Assembly (NCBI GenBank): GCA_949316495.1
Contig: OX439004.1
Span: forward strand, 44,440,447-44,504,446
Source of the DNA: Amphiduros pacificus
Taxonomy: Eukaryota > Annelida > Polychaeta > Phyllodocida > Hesionidae
Direction: 5' to 3'
DNA length: 64,000 nucleotides
Part shown: piece by piece, positions 27,275 to 40,274 of the stretch
Position numbering within the stretch: position 1 is the stretch's first letter
Layout: the number at the start of each line of letters is the position of its first letter
Notes under the pieces: model-generated
Seen by the model: only the letters and a program-made list of their open reading frames with translations
What the model was told of the DNA's origin: nothing
The model's database searches: none
Translations under genes and position numbers: made by a program

Positions 27275-27782
27275 GAAGAAACTGTCTGATCTGCTCGGCC
27301 CGGATGAAACTGTCTGATCTGCTCCGCCAGGATGAAACTGTCTGATCTGCTCAGCCCGGATGAAACTGTCTGATCTCCTCGGCCCGGATGAAACTGTCTG
27401 ATCTCCTCGGCCCGGATGAAACTGTCTGATCTGCTTGGCCAGGATGAAACTGTCTGATCTGCTCAGCCCGGATGAAACTGTCTGATCTGCTTGGCCAGGA
27501 TGAAACTGTCTGATCTGCCCAGCCGGGATGAAACTGTCTGATCTCCTCGGCCAGGATGAAACTGTCTGATCTGCTCAGCCCAGATGAAACTGTCTGATCT
27601 GCTCGGCCCAGATGAAACTGTCTGATCTGCTCGGCCCGGATGAAACTGTCTGATCTGCTCAGCCCAGATGATACTGTCTGATCTGCATGGCCAGGATGGA
27701 ACTGTCTGATCTGCTTGGCCAGGATGGAACTGTCTGATCTGCTTGGCCAGGATGAAACCGTCTGATCTGCTCAGTCAGTATG
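27275..27782. repeat. Minisatellite, 28-bp unit, about 18 copies
   Basis: Units share GATGAAACTGTCTGATC and differ in the GCTCGGCCC/GCTTGGCCA/GCTCAGCCC part. The array ends sharply in unique DNA. A 28-bp unit is not a codon multiple, so no long frame appears. Confidence 0.95.
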
Positions 27783-28299
27783 ACATCCACTAAGAGATGG
27801 GACTACTTCAATAGGAGAAAAATGCATACTCAAAAAAGACAAAGTCATGTAGCAAGGAACCGCGTGCGCATTATCATAGATAAGTTCAGTCCAAAATAGT
27901 GTGAAAACGTAGCCATTTTACGTCCAAGTAATGGTCAGTAGAAATATGTAAAATGTGAAACAACAGCTTATTTTGGATTCATCAACTTCATCCACTAAAC
28001 AAGTAAACGTTAAAATATCGTTATTAGTATCATTATAAGAGAGCGGGGACAGGAAGAATGCTTTAAATTATGTGCTTTTAGGACTGAGTGATATGAAGGG
28101 GATATACCTTTTATGGGCAAGTAATACTTCTAATGAACCAAGGATTTATTTCAAAATTAACTGGCGTTAATTAAGATGAGGGTATGGCAAAGGGTGAAAA
28201 CCTTAATTCCGTCAGATGAGAACTAATTAGGTCTAAATATTCATAGGGTTTTCTGTGAAAATGATTTAGTATTTGGCAGCCATGGAACAATAAGAGAGA
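27783..28299. other. AT-rich spacer
   Basis: Nothing recognised. Confidence 0.5.
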
Positions 28300-28640
28300 C
28301 ATAACAGGTATCTAGGAGATTTCCCGCTTAATCCAGTCTTTCTTTGGGGTCGGTTAAGGCAGATCTTTATTAGACTTCACGTCTTATCAGCGCACATAAA
28401 AGTAGAAAATGGCTCGGTAATGTATTTGATAATCTGTCACTTGGGGCGTCATAAGACCAATGTGCAAGTGACAAAACTATTTGCTTGTCAATAATGATGA
28501 AGCACTTGACCAGGGTTATCGTCCAGGCGGCACAATTTGCTGCCTATGAATATGTGGCCAGATTATATGCACACACTGAACATTCACATGTAAATGATGC
28601 CGCCCTAACCTGAACAACTATGGCATGTCAATGATGCTAC
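28300..28640. promoter_or_regulatory. Candidate regulatory island
   Basis: Unique, mixed-composition DNA with TAATCC (28329-28334, Otx-type), CTTATCAG (28383-28390, GATA-type) and several AT-rich homeodomain-like words, bordered by AT-rich sequence. There is no coding potential. The assignment is an inference from composition and motif clustering only. Confidence 0.15.
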
Positions 28641-30904
28641 CTCTAACCCTCAAAACCGACCTAACTATTGCAGCCCAACACAAACACTGTCTGGTGAAGA
28701 ATTAAAGAAGAATACATTATTAACTATGGTTTATATCTGGTTGATATTTGTTTTATAAAGCATCAAATCCGTGTAATATGCCTATATAAATCAATCAATT
28801 TGGCTGTCCATGCTACTCATTCTGAAATAACCTTGTCTGCTTTTGACACAGAGATACATTGTTAACCTATTATTTCATATAAATCCAAGAAACTGAGGTA
28901 TCAATTTCCTGGACCATTTGTAGAGGCCTTTTCTAAATTAGATAAGTGCACCAAATGAAAACAAATAGCAGTTGCCTAGCCTGGGGATGGACATTTTGTG
29001 AGTTAGGTGGTGCCTGCGCCGCGCCGGCCATTCCCGCTAGTTAGGTAGAGGGAGTGTTTCTTATCAACTTAGCATCAAAAACTAATTGGGTATATATAGA
29101 TCTATGTCTTATATAGAGGTATTTATTAATGTAAATCAAGATTATCAGATTTAATACAAGGCATTGCAGGCATATGTGTCTGACAGGAGTGGTTCAGATA
29201 ACCTGCACTCCCCTTGACGTGCACACTATTCATAGCCAAGACTATTCAAAAGAAATATGATCTTTATCTATCAAGAAATTGACATTTATTGAAAACATTC
29301 GTCTATGAGATTTGACTGCGCTCGAAATTGACGATCCCTTAATTTGTTTCATTGCACTCAGGCTCAAACATCAATATTCTTTGTGTGGGACAGCAAGCTC
29401 TTTATGGATGCTTATTATGGAAATTACAGTGTGGATTATACTCTGGTTCAAATGGTTTTAAGTTTATATAGACATTGATTGCACAGTACAAAAGGAGATT
29501 TCTATGAATACTCAATCTTATCTCTATTCACATCTGCAAGTTTTAAAAGAAGCATACACTGCACAATGGGTAAAGTAAATGACATTCATGTATTATGCAA
29601 AAAATACATATATATGAAGCCTTGCAAACCCACACAAAGGATGAGACAGTTCATAATGTTCCGAATAAAAAGCTTTTAATATAGTTGTGCAAAAATTAAA
29701 AGCTTTGAAGTTGCATGTTGAAATATCTTCTGGGGAACAGAAAAGATGGCTGTTATTTCTTATTTTGTCTGGAATGTATTGGTTTACATTGATGCTCAGT
29801 TAGTTCAGGGAAGGTCCACTGGTAGAAGGGGACAATTTCTCATTCTGGCCAACAAAGATATCTTGAGACACAGCATAGATTATGCGTCATACTTTGTTGT
29901 GTGTTTTTTTTTTCTTGCTGAAATAAATTATAAAATGGAGGATTCTGGTTCTAAAATATGTGAGTTGTCATGTTCTGCTAGCTTGGTCATACAGATAAGA
30001 ACACCATATGTTTTTGTAGAAGCAGGTACTAAATTATGATGGTGATGTTACGTAAATTGTCATTTCATCATCTCCTGGGAGAACAGTTTCATAATGCAGA
30101 ATACTGTTTAAAAATTGGATGTGATTTTTCATGGACTTTTACAATTATTAGAATTGACTAAAATTACAACGATATGAAGCATATGGAAGATTAAAAAAAG
30201 TTCAGTGTCATTTTGAATGATTTAATCATGAACTAATTGAGACATGGAAGTTTTACACCACGCATATTGTTCGCAGCAGAGTCTAGGAAAAATGAATCAT
30301 GCACACTGCAGAGAAACTTGTTGAAAGGAGAAGAATTTAAATAATTCATTGTAGTTTAATAGAGTAGTTTTGACATTGATGTATGGTTAGCGGATGCACA
30401 CACTGTATTCATCTCTCGTAATTTTGTAATTTACTTAATAACTCTTGCTTTTCTTATGTCCATATCTTCTTTGTTATAGTTTCTATCAGTTTTCTTCTTG
30501 CTGTTTCTTTGTTTGGTTTGTCTTTTGAACTGAGAGGGTCTCAGAGCGGCAAACAATGTTGTGTTGATGATATCCATTTCAGGAAACCTTTTTGCTCCCT
30601 ACCGCACGCAAAGGCAAGAATGTCTTAATCAAAAAGATTGAAAGGCCCTGTTACATTCACCATTTTCCCCTTCTTTTCCTGCCTTTCAGTCCTGACCATC
30701 TTTCAGTCTTGTCACATCGCATGTAAATGCAACCTGTTTCTATCACCTCACAGGCGTACTTTCCAAGTTTGCTTGAAGCATATGTCTCCAGGAAGGCTTA
30801 AATTCGCACATTTGATTCGATTGCTGTTGGAGACAATAGATGAGGTTGTTTATTTAAGCTCAAATTCTCTTTTATCTCACCACAAAATACATTGATGAAT
30901 ATTT
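28641..30904. other. AT-rich region without recognised genes
   Basis: Open frames of 66-97 codons lie at 29479-29679, 29746-30039 and 30638-30895. None shows a known motif. A short GC-rich patch occurs at about 29010-29060. Confidence 0.4.
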
Positions 30905-31720
30905 TATAAAATCATCAGCTCCTGCAGCGGGAGCAGGGCTCATTAATTACTGCAGCTCAGGACAAGACTCACCAACAAATTAGATTTCAATGAGATCCCA
31001 ATTGGGTTTATACAAGTCGTTAAAATCTTGATTTTATTTGGTTTCCTTTTGAAACGTGATTTGTCATTGCATTAGTGGAGTGAGTTAGGTGTTGAAGTCC
31101 AAAATGAAAGCACGTGCGTCCCCCCTTTGCGGCATTCAGGCACGACATTGTCCCCCCTTTGCGGCATTCAGGCACGACAATGCTCTCGGCGACGCGAGGG
31201 TTTGTGCCGTTATAATGCATGGCATAATGAAGGAATCAAGTTAAAATGGAATTAAAATCACGCGGTAATGAGGTCTTGCGAGAGGAGCATACAAATAGGC
31301 GGCGAGCCGTGGCCATAGATCACCTATGATGGATTCACTAGGGGTCTGCTAGGGCGCACTTCTAAGCCGCTACCCATGGCCTACCGGGAAGATTTTTTCA
31401 TCTCCCTAGGGTGTAATTAATCTAGTAATACTGACCGATGATTCGGTCTTGTCGGCGAGCGCCCATATTGCTTTGTGTGTCTGTTATGACGAATGAAGAC
31501 TGGTCCAACTTCCATCAGCGCTGGTTTTGTTAGCGCACCTCTCCTTTCTGGGCGTTTTCTAAGGGACACACAGCCCCTTTCACACTGTAACACAGTCCAG
31601 GAGCAGCAATTTCATGCCCTCACAAAGCGGCACAGGAGAGCGGTAACCAGACCATTGCAGGTCGTGCTTTGTGTATCATCTAGAGATGTAGCATTATAAG
31701 TACCACAAGCCTGGCTGGGG
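30905..31720. promoter_or_regulatory. GC-richer unique island, candidate regulatory DNA
   Basis: The island begins with GCTCC and GGAGC arms (30918-30934) around a TGCAGC centre and the homeodomain-type ATTAATTA (30942-30949). At 31118-31181 a 32-bp unit containing CCCCCCTTTGCGGCATTC occurs twice in perfect tandem apart from the last bases. CpG dinucleotides are frequent at 31180-31480. Frames are short. A role is not established. Confidence 0.18.
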
Positions 31721-33461
31721 TCAACAGTGCTCTCAGGGCAAACTTGTGCCCCGTGGCCCTTCAAAACGAGAGCCCACTATGGCCACTGGGGCCACTAGGG
31801 CCACTAGGGCCACTAGGGCCCACAACGCCGGATCTAAGTCTCGCTAAATCACGGCAAACTCACGCGAGCTTGATACCAGATACCCCTTCAGCATGTTGGT
31901 CCGTGTGCGCAATGCTAAATGTCATGATCAGAACATATACCTTAGGACTTTGAGTGTAAAATGATAGATTTGTTTAGAAATCCGAAATTTAATCAAAACA
32001 GTTACACAGCATTGATATATTGTGTATCAACAAACAGGTCTATTTAAGGGAACTCATGATTTACAGATTAAAATGGAGATGAACTTTTTGAAAGATGATT
32101 TATTTAAATCTTATTCATATCTAAAGCAAATGAGTTTTATACTGGCCATTCTCCAATTTTGATTTTTTGTGATAAACTTATTTACCAGTAACGCAGTGTA
32201 ATATGACAATTTTCTTTTCTTACTGCATGATGTTATAAACCATATATCAACACTTTACAATAAGGCAATGTGTATTTTTATTTTATGATGTTTTAGACCT
32301 TATTCACTAGTAACAAAGTATGATAAGATCATAATGACTTACATCTTTGCCAGACTTCTTGGTCACTTTGTATGGGCTTAATTTGAATATATGTCCATTA
32401 GAAACTGAATCTGATACTCAGTGGACTAGCCTTTGCGAAAAACATAATGTGCTGTTCATATTTCTGAATTTGATATCTATAGATATATATTTCTTTTCAT
32501 AAGAATATTGTCTTGGTATAATTGTTACTCGTCTTTTACCCCATTTATATAGTGTGGCTGTACCATAATATAATGGACATGTATTTGTTGCAATATAATT
32601 TTACATTTTATTTAATAGCGATTCTCTGGGGATGTGAGGAAGTCTAATTAAAACTTTATTATTTGCAATAGTTCTCTATTTAGCTAATGTATCCATATAT
32701 TCGAAAGGTTGCGTTTGTCAAGCCAGCCATAATTATAATAAATGAATGCTAAATTATGAATTTAAAATGGGCTTACAAATCCTCAAGAACCATTTCTGAC
32801 AGTGTCATTTAAGTAAATACAAACACAGAAATACAAGAACATATATTTCGACCGGTATTTGACATTATAAATTTGTTTCTAAAATGAATAATATTGTTAA
32901 AGATATTCTGCAACATACAGCTCAATTTCAAACTGCAATTAATAATTTGTCCTTTGAAAAGTATTAATATATTTTTCTACACAAACGGTCATCTACAAAG
33001 TAATTGATGTCCAAAACAAAATAAATATCGATCAATGTTTATACCGATAAAATAAAACTAAGAATAAAATGGAAACTCACTTCTGCAATTTTTAACAGAC
33101 ATAAGTCAAGGGGTCTTTGACCCTGAACTGGTTTGGGGATATCAACTCAACTGTACTGAACATGCATTGATTGGATTAACGATCATTTTCAACAAACCAC
33201 TGATATATATATATATGATATAAATATATATATATATATATAAATATATATCTCATATATATTTCAAGTTTTAACAAGTGAACTCGATTTACAATATAAA
33301 ACTGGCGTTGTCTCAAAATGAGCAAAAGTTTGGTAAAATTAACCAGAATCTGAAATCAGAAACAGATAATTCCCATTTCGTGCTTAATACGATACCATTC
33401 GTCCTCACCAGCGTCACTGGGCTCAGTAGCAGGACACTTTATAAGATATAAAGTACCACCC
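31721..33461. other. AT-rich region with two short simple repeats
   Basis: A 9-bp unit GCCACTAGG is repeated four to five times at 31782-31822. An AT-rich simple tract lies at 33201-33262. No gene is recognised. Confidence 0.5.
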
Positions 33462-33668
33462 ACACCAGACTTCCACCGATATCAGTGTCACCCACCTGAG
33501 TCTCAACATATAACATTTACTATTTGAAATACACCAGACTTCCACCGATATCAGTGTCACCCACCTGAGTCTCAACATATAACATTTACTATTTGAAATA
33601 CACCAGACTTCCACCGATATCAGTGTCACCCACCTGAGTCTCAACATATAACATTCACTATTTGAAGT
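33462..33668. repeat. Three near-identical tandem copies of a 69-bp unit
   Basis: Copies start at 33462, 33531 and 33600. The first two are identical and the third differs at two bases near its end, so the triplication is recent. The core includes CTTCCACCGATATCAGTG. A 74-codon minus-strand frame simply follows the 23-codon unit. Confidence 0.95.
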
Positions 33669-34914
33669 AGCTGTACAAGCTACGCAAAAATAAAATTATA
33701 CATGTTTATATGGTACTGTTGAGGTGGATGTTCTTTGTATTTTACTTATTTTTAAGCCGGTAGGGTTTCTCTCCACATACGGCAAACACTTCATGTGGAA
33801 TGTATTGAATGATGCGCTATTCTCTGGCAGATGCTACCCAAATGGTCTTACCCGTGATCAAGATATATTGGGAATACATACCCTTGAAGAGGGACATAGA
33901 TAATGAGTTGAATAATGTTCAGTCTGTGGCTCTCCTCTGCTTTCGATGAAAACCTATATATCGAACATCAGACTCACATATCATACAGGCGTGTCGAATG
34001 CACAGCTTTTGGTTTCTTTAATCAAAAAATGAAAACAGAAAAAAACATGAATACAACCCTAAACCTTTCAATCTCAAACCTAGTTTAAGAAATGAGAACA
34101 TGAGTCATTCGTGCCGCCAAAAAGGTCAAAAGACACGTATTTGCAGACTATTTCACTGAGGCGAATGGAAGGAGTACAGTCTATTCCTGAATATTGACTG
34201 TGCATTATTTGCGGGAAAGATACCTTATATGTACTCAGCACAAAAGTAACAGTTAGCACATTTTTATCGCCCGAAGAAGAGGCTTAGAAACGGCGTTCAA
34301 TCTGTGATTGCAGACCTAGTGTTAATCCCCGGGCGCACGTTACTTCTCACAGTTTAGGCCTATTACAGCGCTGCGTGCAAACCATTTGCCAATGCTGGAT
34401 ATTCCTTTCTGTCCCAGGCCTGTGTAATAAGGATTTCTCAACACTATATGACACAGCAATATTAGTGATTTGCCAGTGTGTGCTTAGGGGAGCCATTTAC
34501 CAGCACAATGGAATAATAATACTGCACAACAGATGCCGCAGAGGGACTAGAAGCTCCTGTGGCCTGTTGGAACTTCCGCAGCTCCTTCTTCACTTTGTAA
34601 GTAACAATCAGCCACAGAGATGGTTGCTGAAAAGATGGACAACAAGGCAATAACAAGGCAGAGACCTCTCTCAACAGACTGGACAGCACTGTCTGCACAC
34701 AGTCGGGCGGGCTAATAGGGGCTTCCAGTGTGCAGTACACGCTGCCCCCTGGGGGGAAGAAAACGTATTGTCCACACATCTCTTGCCAACAATCGCTTGT
34801 GTAAAACATGAAATATTGCAAAAAAAACTATAATATACTCGTCTCCTCTTTTGAAAGGCTGCCTATTGTCTCCCTTACTTTGGAGTCCTCTCCCATCTTC
34901 TAATCTAGAACACC
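33669..34914. other. Unique sequence with overlapping short frames
   Basis: The part at 34370-34820 is open on both strands (92 and 119 codons) and of mixed composition. A GTAAGT donor-like word sits at 34597. Neither frame is recognised and no matching acceptor is convincing, so no gene is called. Confidence 0.35.
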
Positions 34915-35220
34915 TCATCCATCCCATCTAGATGGCCCCCTCTCCTAATCATATAGATTGCCCTCCATAGCCCCTCTCGGTAGCCTCAGTCATCTCCTCA
35001 TCTAGGTTGCCCTCCATCGTCCCCTCTCGGTAGCCTCACTGATCTTATCATCTAGGTTGCCTCCATCGTCCCCTCTAGGTAGCCCCACTCATTTCTTCAT
35101 CTAGGTTGCCTCCATCGTCCCCTCTTGGTAGCCCCACTCATCTCCTCATCTAGGTTCCCCCCTTCGTCCCCTCTCAGTAGCCCCACTCATCTCTTTATCT
35201 AGGTTGCCCATCTTCCCCTC
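34915..35220. repeat. Minisatellite, 49-50-bp unit, about 6 copies
   Basis: TCTAGGTTGCC begins at 35001, 35051, 35100, 35149 (as a variant) and 35198, each followed by TCCATCGTCCCCTCT and TAGCC. The edges are degenerate, with weak copies reaching to about 34860 and 35290. The array is pyrimidine-rich on the plus strand. Confidence 0.88.
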
Positions 35221-36207
35221 CAGATGGCCTCACTGGTCTTGGCCTCTTTGTTTTACCTATTCTTCTCCTCATCGAGGTTGCCTTTGCGCATCTGTTGTAT
35301 GTCGTGCAGACAGGCCATCAGGGCTTGCATGGATGCCCAAGACACATTCCATGTCACCTACCTTTATTAGCAAGCTCCGTCTACCAATGCCAGCGTTGCC
35401 ACTAATCCGGGACTTAATGGTCACGTGATTAGACTTATGGTCACGTGACTGGCATATGGATTAGAGTGGAGGTGTCCTGTACCCTTTGAGGACATTGCCA
35501 TTTGGCTCATTCAGGCCCCCACACATGGGCGCACAGTTGCTCCGACAGCAATACGACACCGCTTTATTGAGCATTCTATACAGCGTAGACAACTTATTTC
35601 ATCGCTGTTTAAATCTTAATAACAGGTGTAAATTTGTGGTGAAAAACCTGGTTTTATTAAAGAAATGTTCAATATATTAGTTTTACGATGGCAGTTCAAT
35701 GGCCAGGACAAGTAAAAAGGACATCTCCTTATCAATGTGGCTATGCTGTCACATGCCTTCTCCACTCATTTCCTGTTACAATACCCTTGAAGGATAAGGG
35801 TTTTGATATAGATTCATGCAGAGTAGAGCAAACTTATTACAAGAAGAAACATAAATTTCTTTCAAATTTGCATTTTTTAAGATTAGATTATTTTTGTATT
35901 CAATTTGGGGAAAATATTGTTTAGATAATGTTTTGATTAGATAAAAATGATATTCATGATTAAATATAAGTTGATTAAAGGGAGAGGTGCAATTTGCAAA
36001 GCAAGCGTCCAATATATAAGTATTGTTTCCCGCCTATTTGCCATAGTCGGCGTCATTCATAAAGAAGTGACATGCTGCACAAAAAATGATGACGTATACA
36101 CACCGTTACTGGTCAAGACCGATACAACATGCCATCATAGATTCCTTATTATTGTTAAGATTAATCATTGGTCAAAGGCTTGGATACAAGAAACATCATA
36201 TGTGACC
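35221..36207. other. Unique sequence with a duplicated E-box
   Basis: TCACGTGA occurs at 35421-35428 and 35441-35448, exactly 20 bp apart within a 20-bp imperfect direct repeat. The second is a full palindromic GTCACGTGAC (35440-35449). No gene is recognised. The frames here are under 80 codons, apart from one of 111 codons that runs into the next array. Confidence 0.45.
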
Positions 36208-36439
36208 ATGGCTATCGTGACTGTGCTCCGATTTGGACATGGCTATCGTGACTGCATTCCATTTCGGACATGGCTATTGTGACTGCTTTCCGATTTGGAC
36301 ATGGCTGCATTCCGATTTGGACATGGCTATCGTGACTGCATTCCATTTTGGACATGGCTATTGTGACTGCATTCCATTTTGGACATGGCTATTGTGACTG
36401 CATTCCATTTTGGACATGGCTATCGTGACTGAGTTCCGT
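36208..36439. repeat. Minisatellite, 31-bp unit, 8 copies
   Basis: Units begin with ATGGCTATTGTGACTGC at 36208, 36239, 36270, 36301, 36323, 36354, 36385 and 36416. The fourth copy is a 22-bp shortened unit. The end of the unit alternates between GATTTGGAC and ATTTTGGAC. Confidence 0.93.
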
Positions 36440-36870
36440 TATGAATTCCACGTGTCGTGTATGCCTTCTGTCTGAGTCAAATAATGGCCAGTGTATGCTT
36501 TCATCAATTTGTTTTGCATGGAATGTGTACCGATACCTAATATTTGTTTAATTGAATATCAATGACCTGCCACTAGCCAATAAAATATATGATTACCTGA
36601 ATTATGTTCTCACTGGGTAATCGAATAGCAAATGCTAGCACCGTTTCCTCGACTTAAAGATTATAGCTAATGTAAAATCCCGTTTGTGAAATGATTAATT
36701 ATGAACGATTAATCTGATCTAAATTTGAAGGGTTTGAAAGGGTATTCACTTCTACACCTGGGTTTTTTTCCCAATTCTTATTGGCTTCAATACAGATATA
36801 CGAGCTTATTTGGGATAAACCTGTTGATGAGGTGATTATGTTCAATCACATGCACTTACATTTTATCCTA
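36440..36870. other. AT-rich spacer
   Basis: Nothing recognised. Confidence 0.5.
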
Positions 36871-37102
36871 GGAAAGAGTCGCGTTAGCTGTCAAAGAAAA
36901 GGGTTATGCTAGCTATCAAAAGAGAGGGTTAAGTTTGCTATCATAGAAAAGGGTCGTGTTGAAAGAGGAAATGGTTGACATAGCTGTCACGGAAAAAGGT
37001 TGACTTAACTATCAAAGGCAACGTTCGAGCTAGCTGTCACAGGAAAAGGTCCAGTTAACTACCACAGAAAAGGGTCAAGTTAAGTGTCACAGAAAAGGGT
37101 AG
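36871..37102. repeat. Degenerate minisatellite, about 28-bp unit, 8-9 copies
   Basis: The GAAAAGGGT word is followed by a GTTAGCTGTCA/GTTAACTATCA word. Spacing varies slightly and copies are diverged, suggesting an older array. Confidence 0.8.
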
Positions 37103-38544
37103 ATATACGTAGGTGAGCGTGTGTTACAGGATATATATATATATGTGCATTTGTAAATGTGTGTGTGTGTGTCACTGTGGTGGTATGTGCTATGCGAAGT
37201 GGAACATCTGTTGCCATGAGGCTCGCGGCGCCCAATCCGTCAAATCATTGTTGTAAATACGTTGACAGATGCTAGGATTAAAGCTTCCTCCCAAAGCCCT
37301 TGTGTAAATGTCCACCTGAAGAAAGCCCCACTTGCAGTAATCACATAATGTATTTATAATGACAAAATAGCACTCTAGATGTAATTTGTTAGTGTTGTAT
37401 TGCCCACGTGGCCGATAGCTCCACCCCCCGGCATTGTCTTTGGGTAAACGACTTCGAATAAAGTAAAATCACACCAATCATTTCACGTAATGGGATCGTT
37501 AATCTAAAACGTTTTGAAGAGTTTTGAGGTTTAAGAGAAAATATTGATGAATTCAAATTATACATATATACTTAAGTATTTTTCTAAGTGGGTCATTTAT
37601 TTGAAAATGAAAGAAATGAAATTTGTAATTATGTTCCTAATTTGCTTGAATGAATTTCCATGAATAACAAGTAACTCATTAATCAAGGCAAATGCATAAT
37701 ATCCATCTTCCCATCTGTTCATTCTCACGTGCTTATATCAATTCTTTACTGACCCAAAAAATACATTTCCAATATTATGCAACACATCAAGAACAAGTTG
37801 AACTTAAATATAATTGCTTTTTGAGAGGAACCGAATGTCTCCCTAGCGACTTGGTCCTAATCAGCCTGTGTCTCCGATAAGATTGATTTGAGTATGTTTA
37901 GTGTGCACATTGTTCCAATGTAGGCTAGTGATACCATTACACTCCAAGTTTTGTATGTTACATATTATAAAAGTATGTATTATGATTGTAATGCTTAGTT
38001 TAGTCTTTGCACTTGGCATATATATATGATAAAAATGTAAATCATGTGTACAATCCCATCTTTGTTTCCATCAGTTATCGTCGGCTTGAAGAAGTTTCCC
38101 TTAGTTGGTGGGTATCTATCATGGCAAATGAACATGACAAAGACGTGGAAGGAAGTTTATAATTTTAGAATTTACTCAATCAATTCCAACTACGCTCTCT
38201 ATTGACAATATTGCTGACGATTTAAGGTTTTAAACACTTTACTGTGTTTGAACACAAGAGAACATAAGAACGATAAACTCTGACCCATCTCAGAGGTATG
38301 GAAAGCTTACAGTAAACCACTTTAGCAATTTGCACCCACTACTCTTGCCTGGAAATTTGGAAAAACGACTAAGCTAATTGGTCAGCACTTCATATCACCC
38401 ATTATCAAAGTGGCATTCTCACCAAAAACAAAGCGAGACAAAGTGGTACTTTGGTGGGAGAAGTGCCTCGCCAACAGTTGGGAGTCTTGGCACAGCAGGC
38501 AGATAACAACAGTGGCTCAAATGGGCCACAAAGATAACATTGCT
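37103..38544. other. AT-rich region with a small TA/TG microsatellite
   Basis: A short (TA)n and (TG)n tract lies at 37133-37172. The rest is unique and no gene is seen. Confidence 0.45.
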
Positions 38545-38610
38545 AATTGCAAAGAACGTGAAAAGTGTCCATTGAATGGTAGCTGTGATAATTTATCATA
38601 CCAAGTCTGA
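38545..38610 (+). mobile_element. Short relic of a GIY-YIG retroelement (Penelope-like?)
   Basis: The plus-strand translation contains the pattern NCKEREKCPLNGSCDN followed by a short hydrophobic/Tyr word. This matches the cysteine-bearing segment (NCRNK-x-CPL-x-GKC) that precedes the GIY-YIG endonuclease in Penelope-like elements and some related invertebrate retroelements. Only this small fragment is recognised. No reverse transcriptase or ends are visible nearby, so it is a fossil of unknown age. The match is from memory of the motif. Confidence 0.4.
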
Positions 38611-40119
38611 TTAGAGAGAGATAAGAGCACCGCTGGCATATGGTCTCAGGCTCTGTGTTGCTCTTACTAGCAGTTAAATAGATGTAACGTGTTTTAGAGT
38701 ACATATGTGAAAGCTTTAATGTTAGGTCATACAAAGATTCATTAGAGCTGACCTCAAATGATCAAAGTCATATTTCAAAGGGACTACTCATATTATGGTA
38801 AAAAAAAAACATTTTGATTTTTGTTTATGCCGCCAAACCTTCTGTAATTATATTTTCAGTACAGATGTGAGAATCGGCATGTATGCTATTGGCAAACAAA
38901 GAATATAAAATGAGCCGATTTCTTTGGATGAAGAACATGAAAAAATATGTTATGTATGAAGCCGAATACGGTATACAAGAGAGACTAATGAGTGTGGAAG
39001 TGGTGAAGCGCACTGGACTTGAGAATGCTGGTCGTGTCATATGCTTATAATGGCAACACAATGATGTATAAGCTACGTGGCCCTTCTCCAACCACCATCT
39101 CTCTCCATCACACTGTCTGCACTGTTTAGGGTCCCCTACATCATGGATCAAGTTAATATCCGATACCTTGTAAGAGTTCTTGGATGGGCTAGACAAAGTG
39201 CTATTTTACTTTTTGCTCCAGATAGGAAACATAAGAATTGCACAATAGCATTGTCTGCTGTGGATAATGGATGAATAATGTGAAAATAAAAATGGTTTTT
39301 ACATGCAAAAAATGCGACAGCCCGTGTAAGGAATTCAGCGTGGGTTTTAGCATATACCGGAAGTAGGTGTCTCCAGCATGTAGTGCTCATAAAGCATGAT
39401 GGGAAGGGGACATCCACGCAGCTCCCATATTGTCTCCTACAGTCTCATGACCTATAATCATTTCTTTATCGAGTTGAGTAACTCTCGTAAACAGCGCTGA
39501 AACTGCAGGGACTTCTCAAAGTGTGATCTCCACACTATTACAAACTGATTATTACAAACAACGTCGTTTTAATACGCTCAGTCTATAATATTTATTTCGA
39601 GGGGTTAATCACGTTCCTTTTGTGGCATCGAAGAGAAGAGCAATTTCCTATTCCGGTTGAGCTGAATGCAGGTTATATCAACACAAAATTCAAAATTTGT
39701 GGTTTGCATATTAATTAATTTACATGTTAATAGATGTGCATAATTTGTATTCTAAGCTTAAGATAGTAGCAGAAATATGTCAATATTGTCACTTACATGG
39801 TCATTTTATGCTTTATACGCTGGAAATGATCTGGCTGGAATTCTCTCCCAACACGTCACTGATGGTCACGTGACTTGTATAATCTAATTATAGCTACACA
39901 GGGCAATCCTCCCAAGACTCATCAGACAATAAAGATAGCAGGAAAAGTATTGATTTTTTTCGTCAAATCAAATTTTGTTTTTGTTAACAGTAATAAAATG
40001 AGAAAATTGATTTTAAAATGTTTTGGAGATCAAATACATATTATACTAAGTACATTACAAGGTAATGGAGGTTCATCATACCGCATAGCGGAATTCTGCA
40101 TATATGAAGCCTGAAAATG
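38611..40119. other. Unique region with one full CLEAR-type E-box
   Basis: GTCACGTGAC lies at 39865-39874. Open frames of up to 123 codons (38825-39196, minus) show no known motif. No repeat is seen before the fold-back element. Confidence 0.4.
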
Positions 40120-40274
40120 GGCTACAGGACAATACCCCCCCGGACATTACCCCCCCGGACATTAGCCCCCCGGACAATACCCCCCGGACATTACCCCCCT
40201 AGGACATCACCCCACCGGACATTACCCCCCCGGACATCACCCCCCCCCCCCCCAATAGGACATTACCCCCCCGG

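Noticed and set aside
34375-34821. Overlapping frames on both strands with a GTAAGT word
   Set aside because: No acceptor, no recognised protein, and both strands are open, so coding is not supported.
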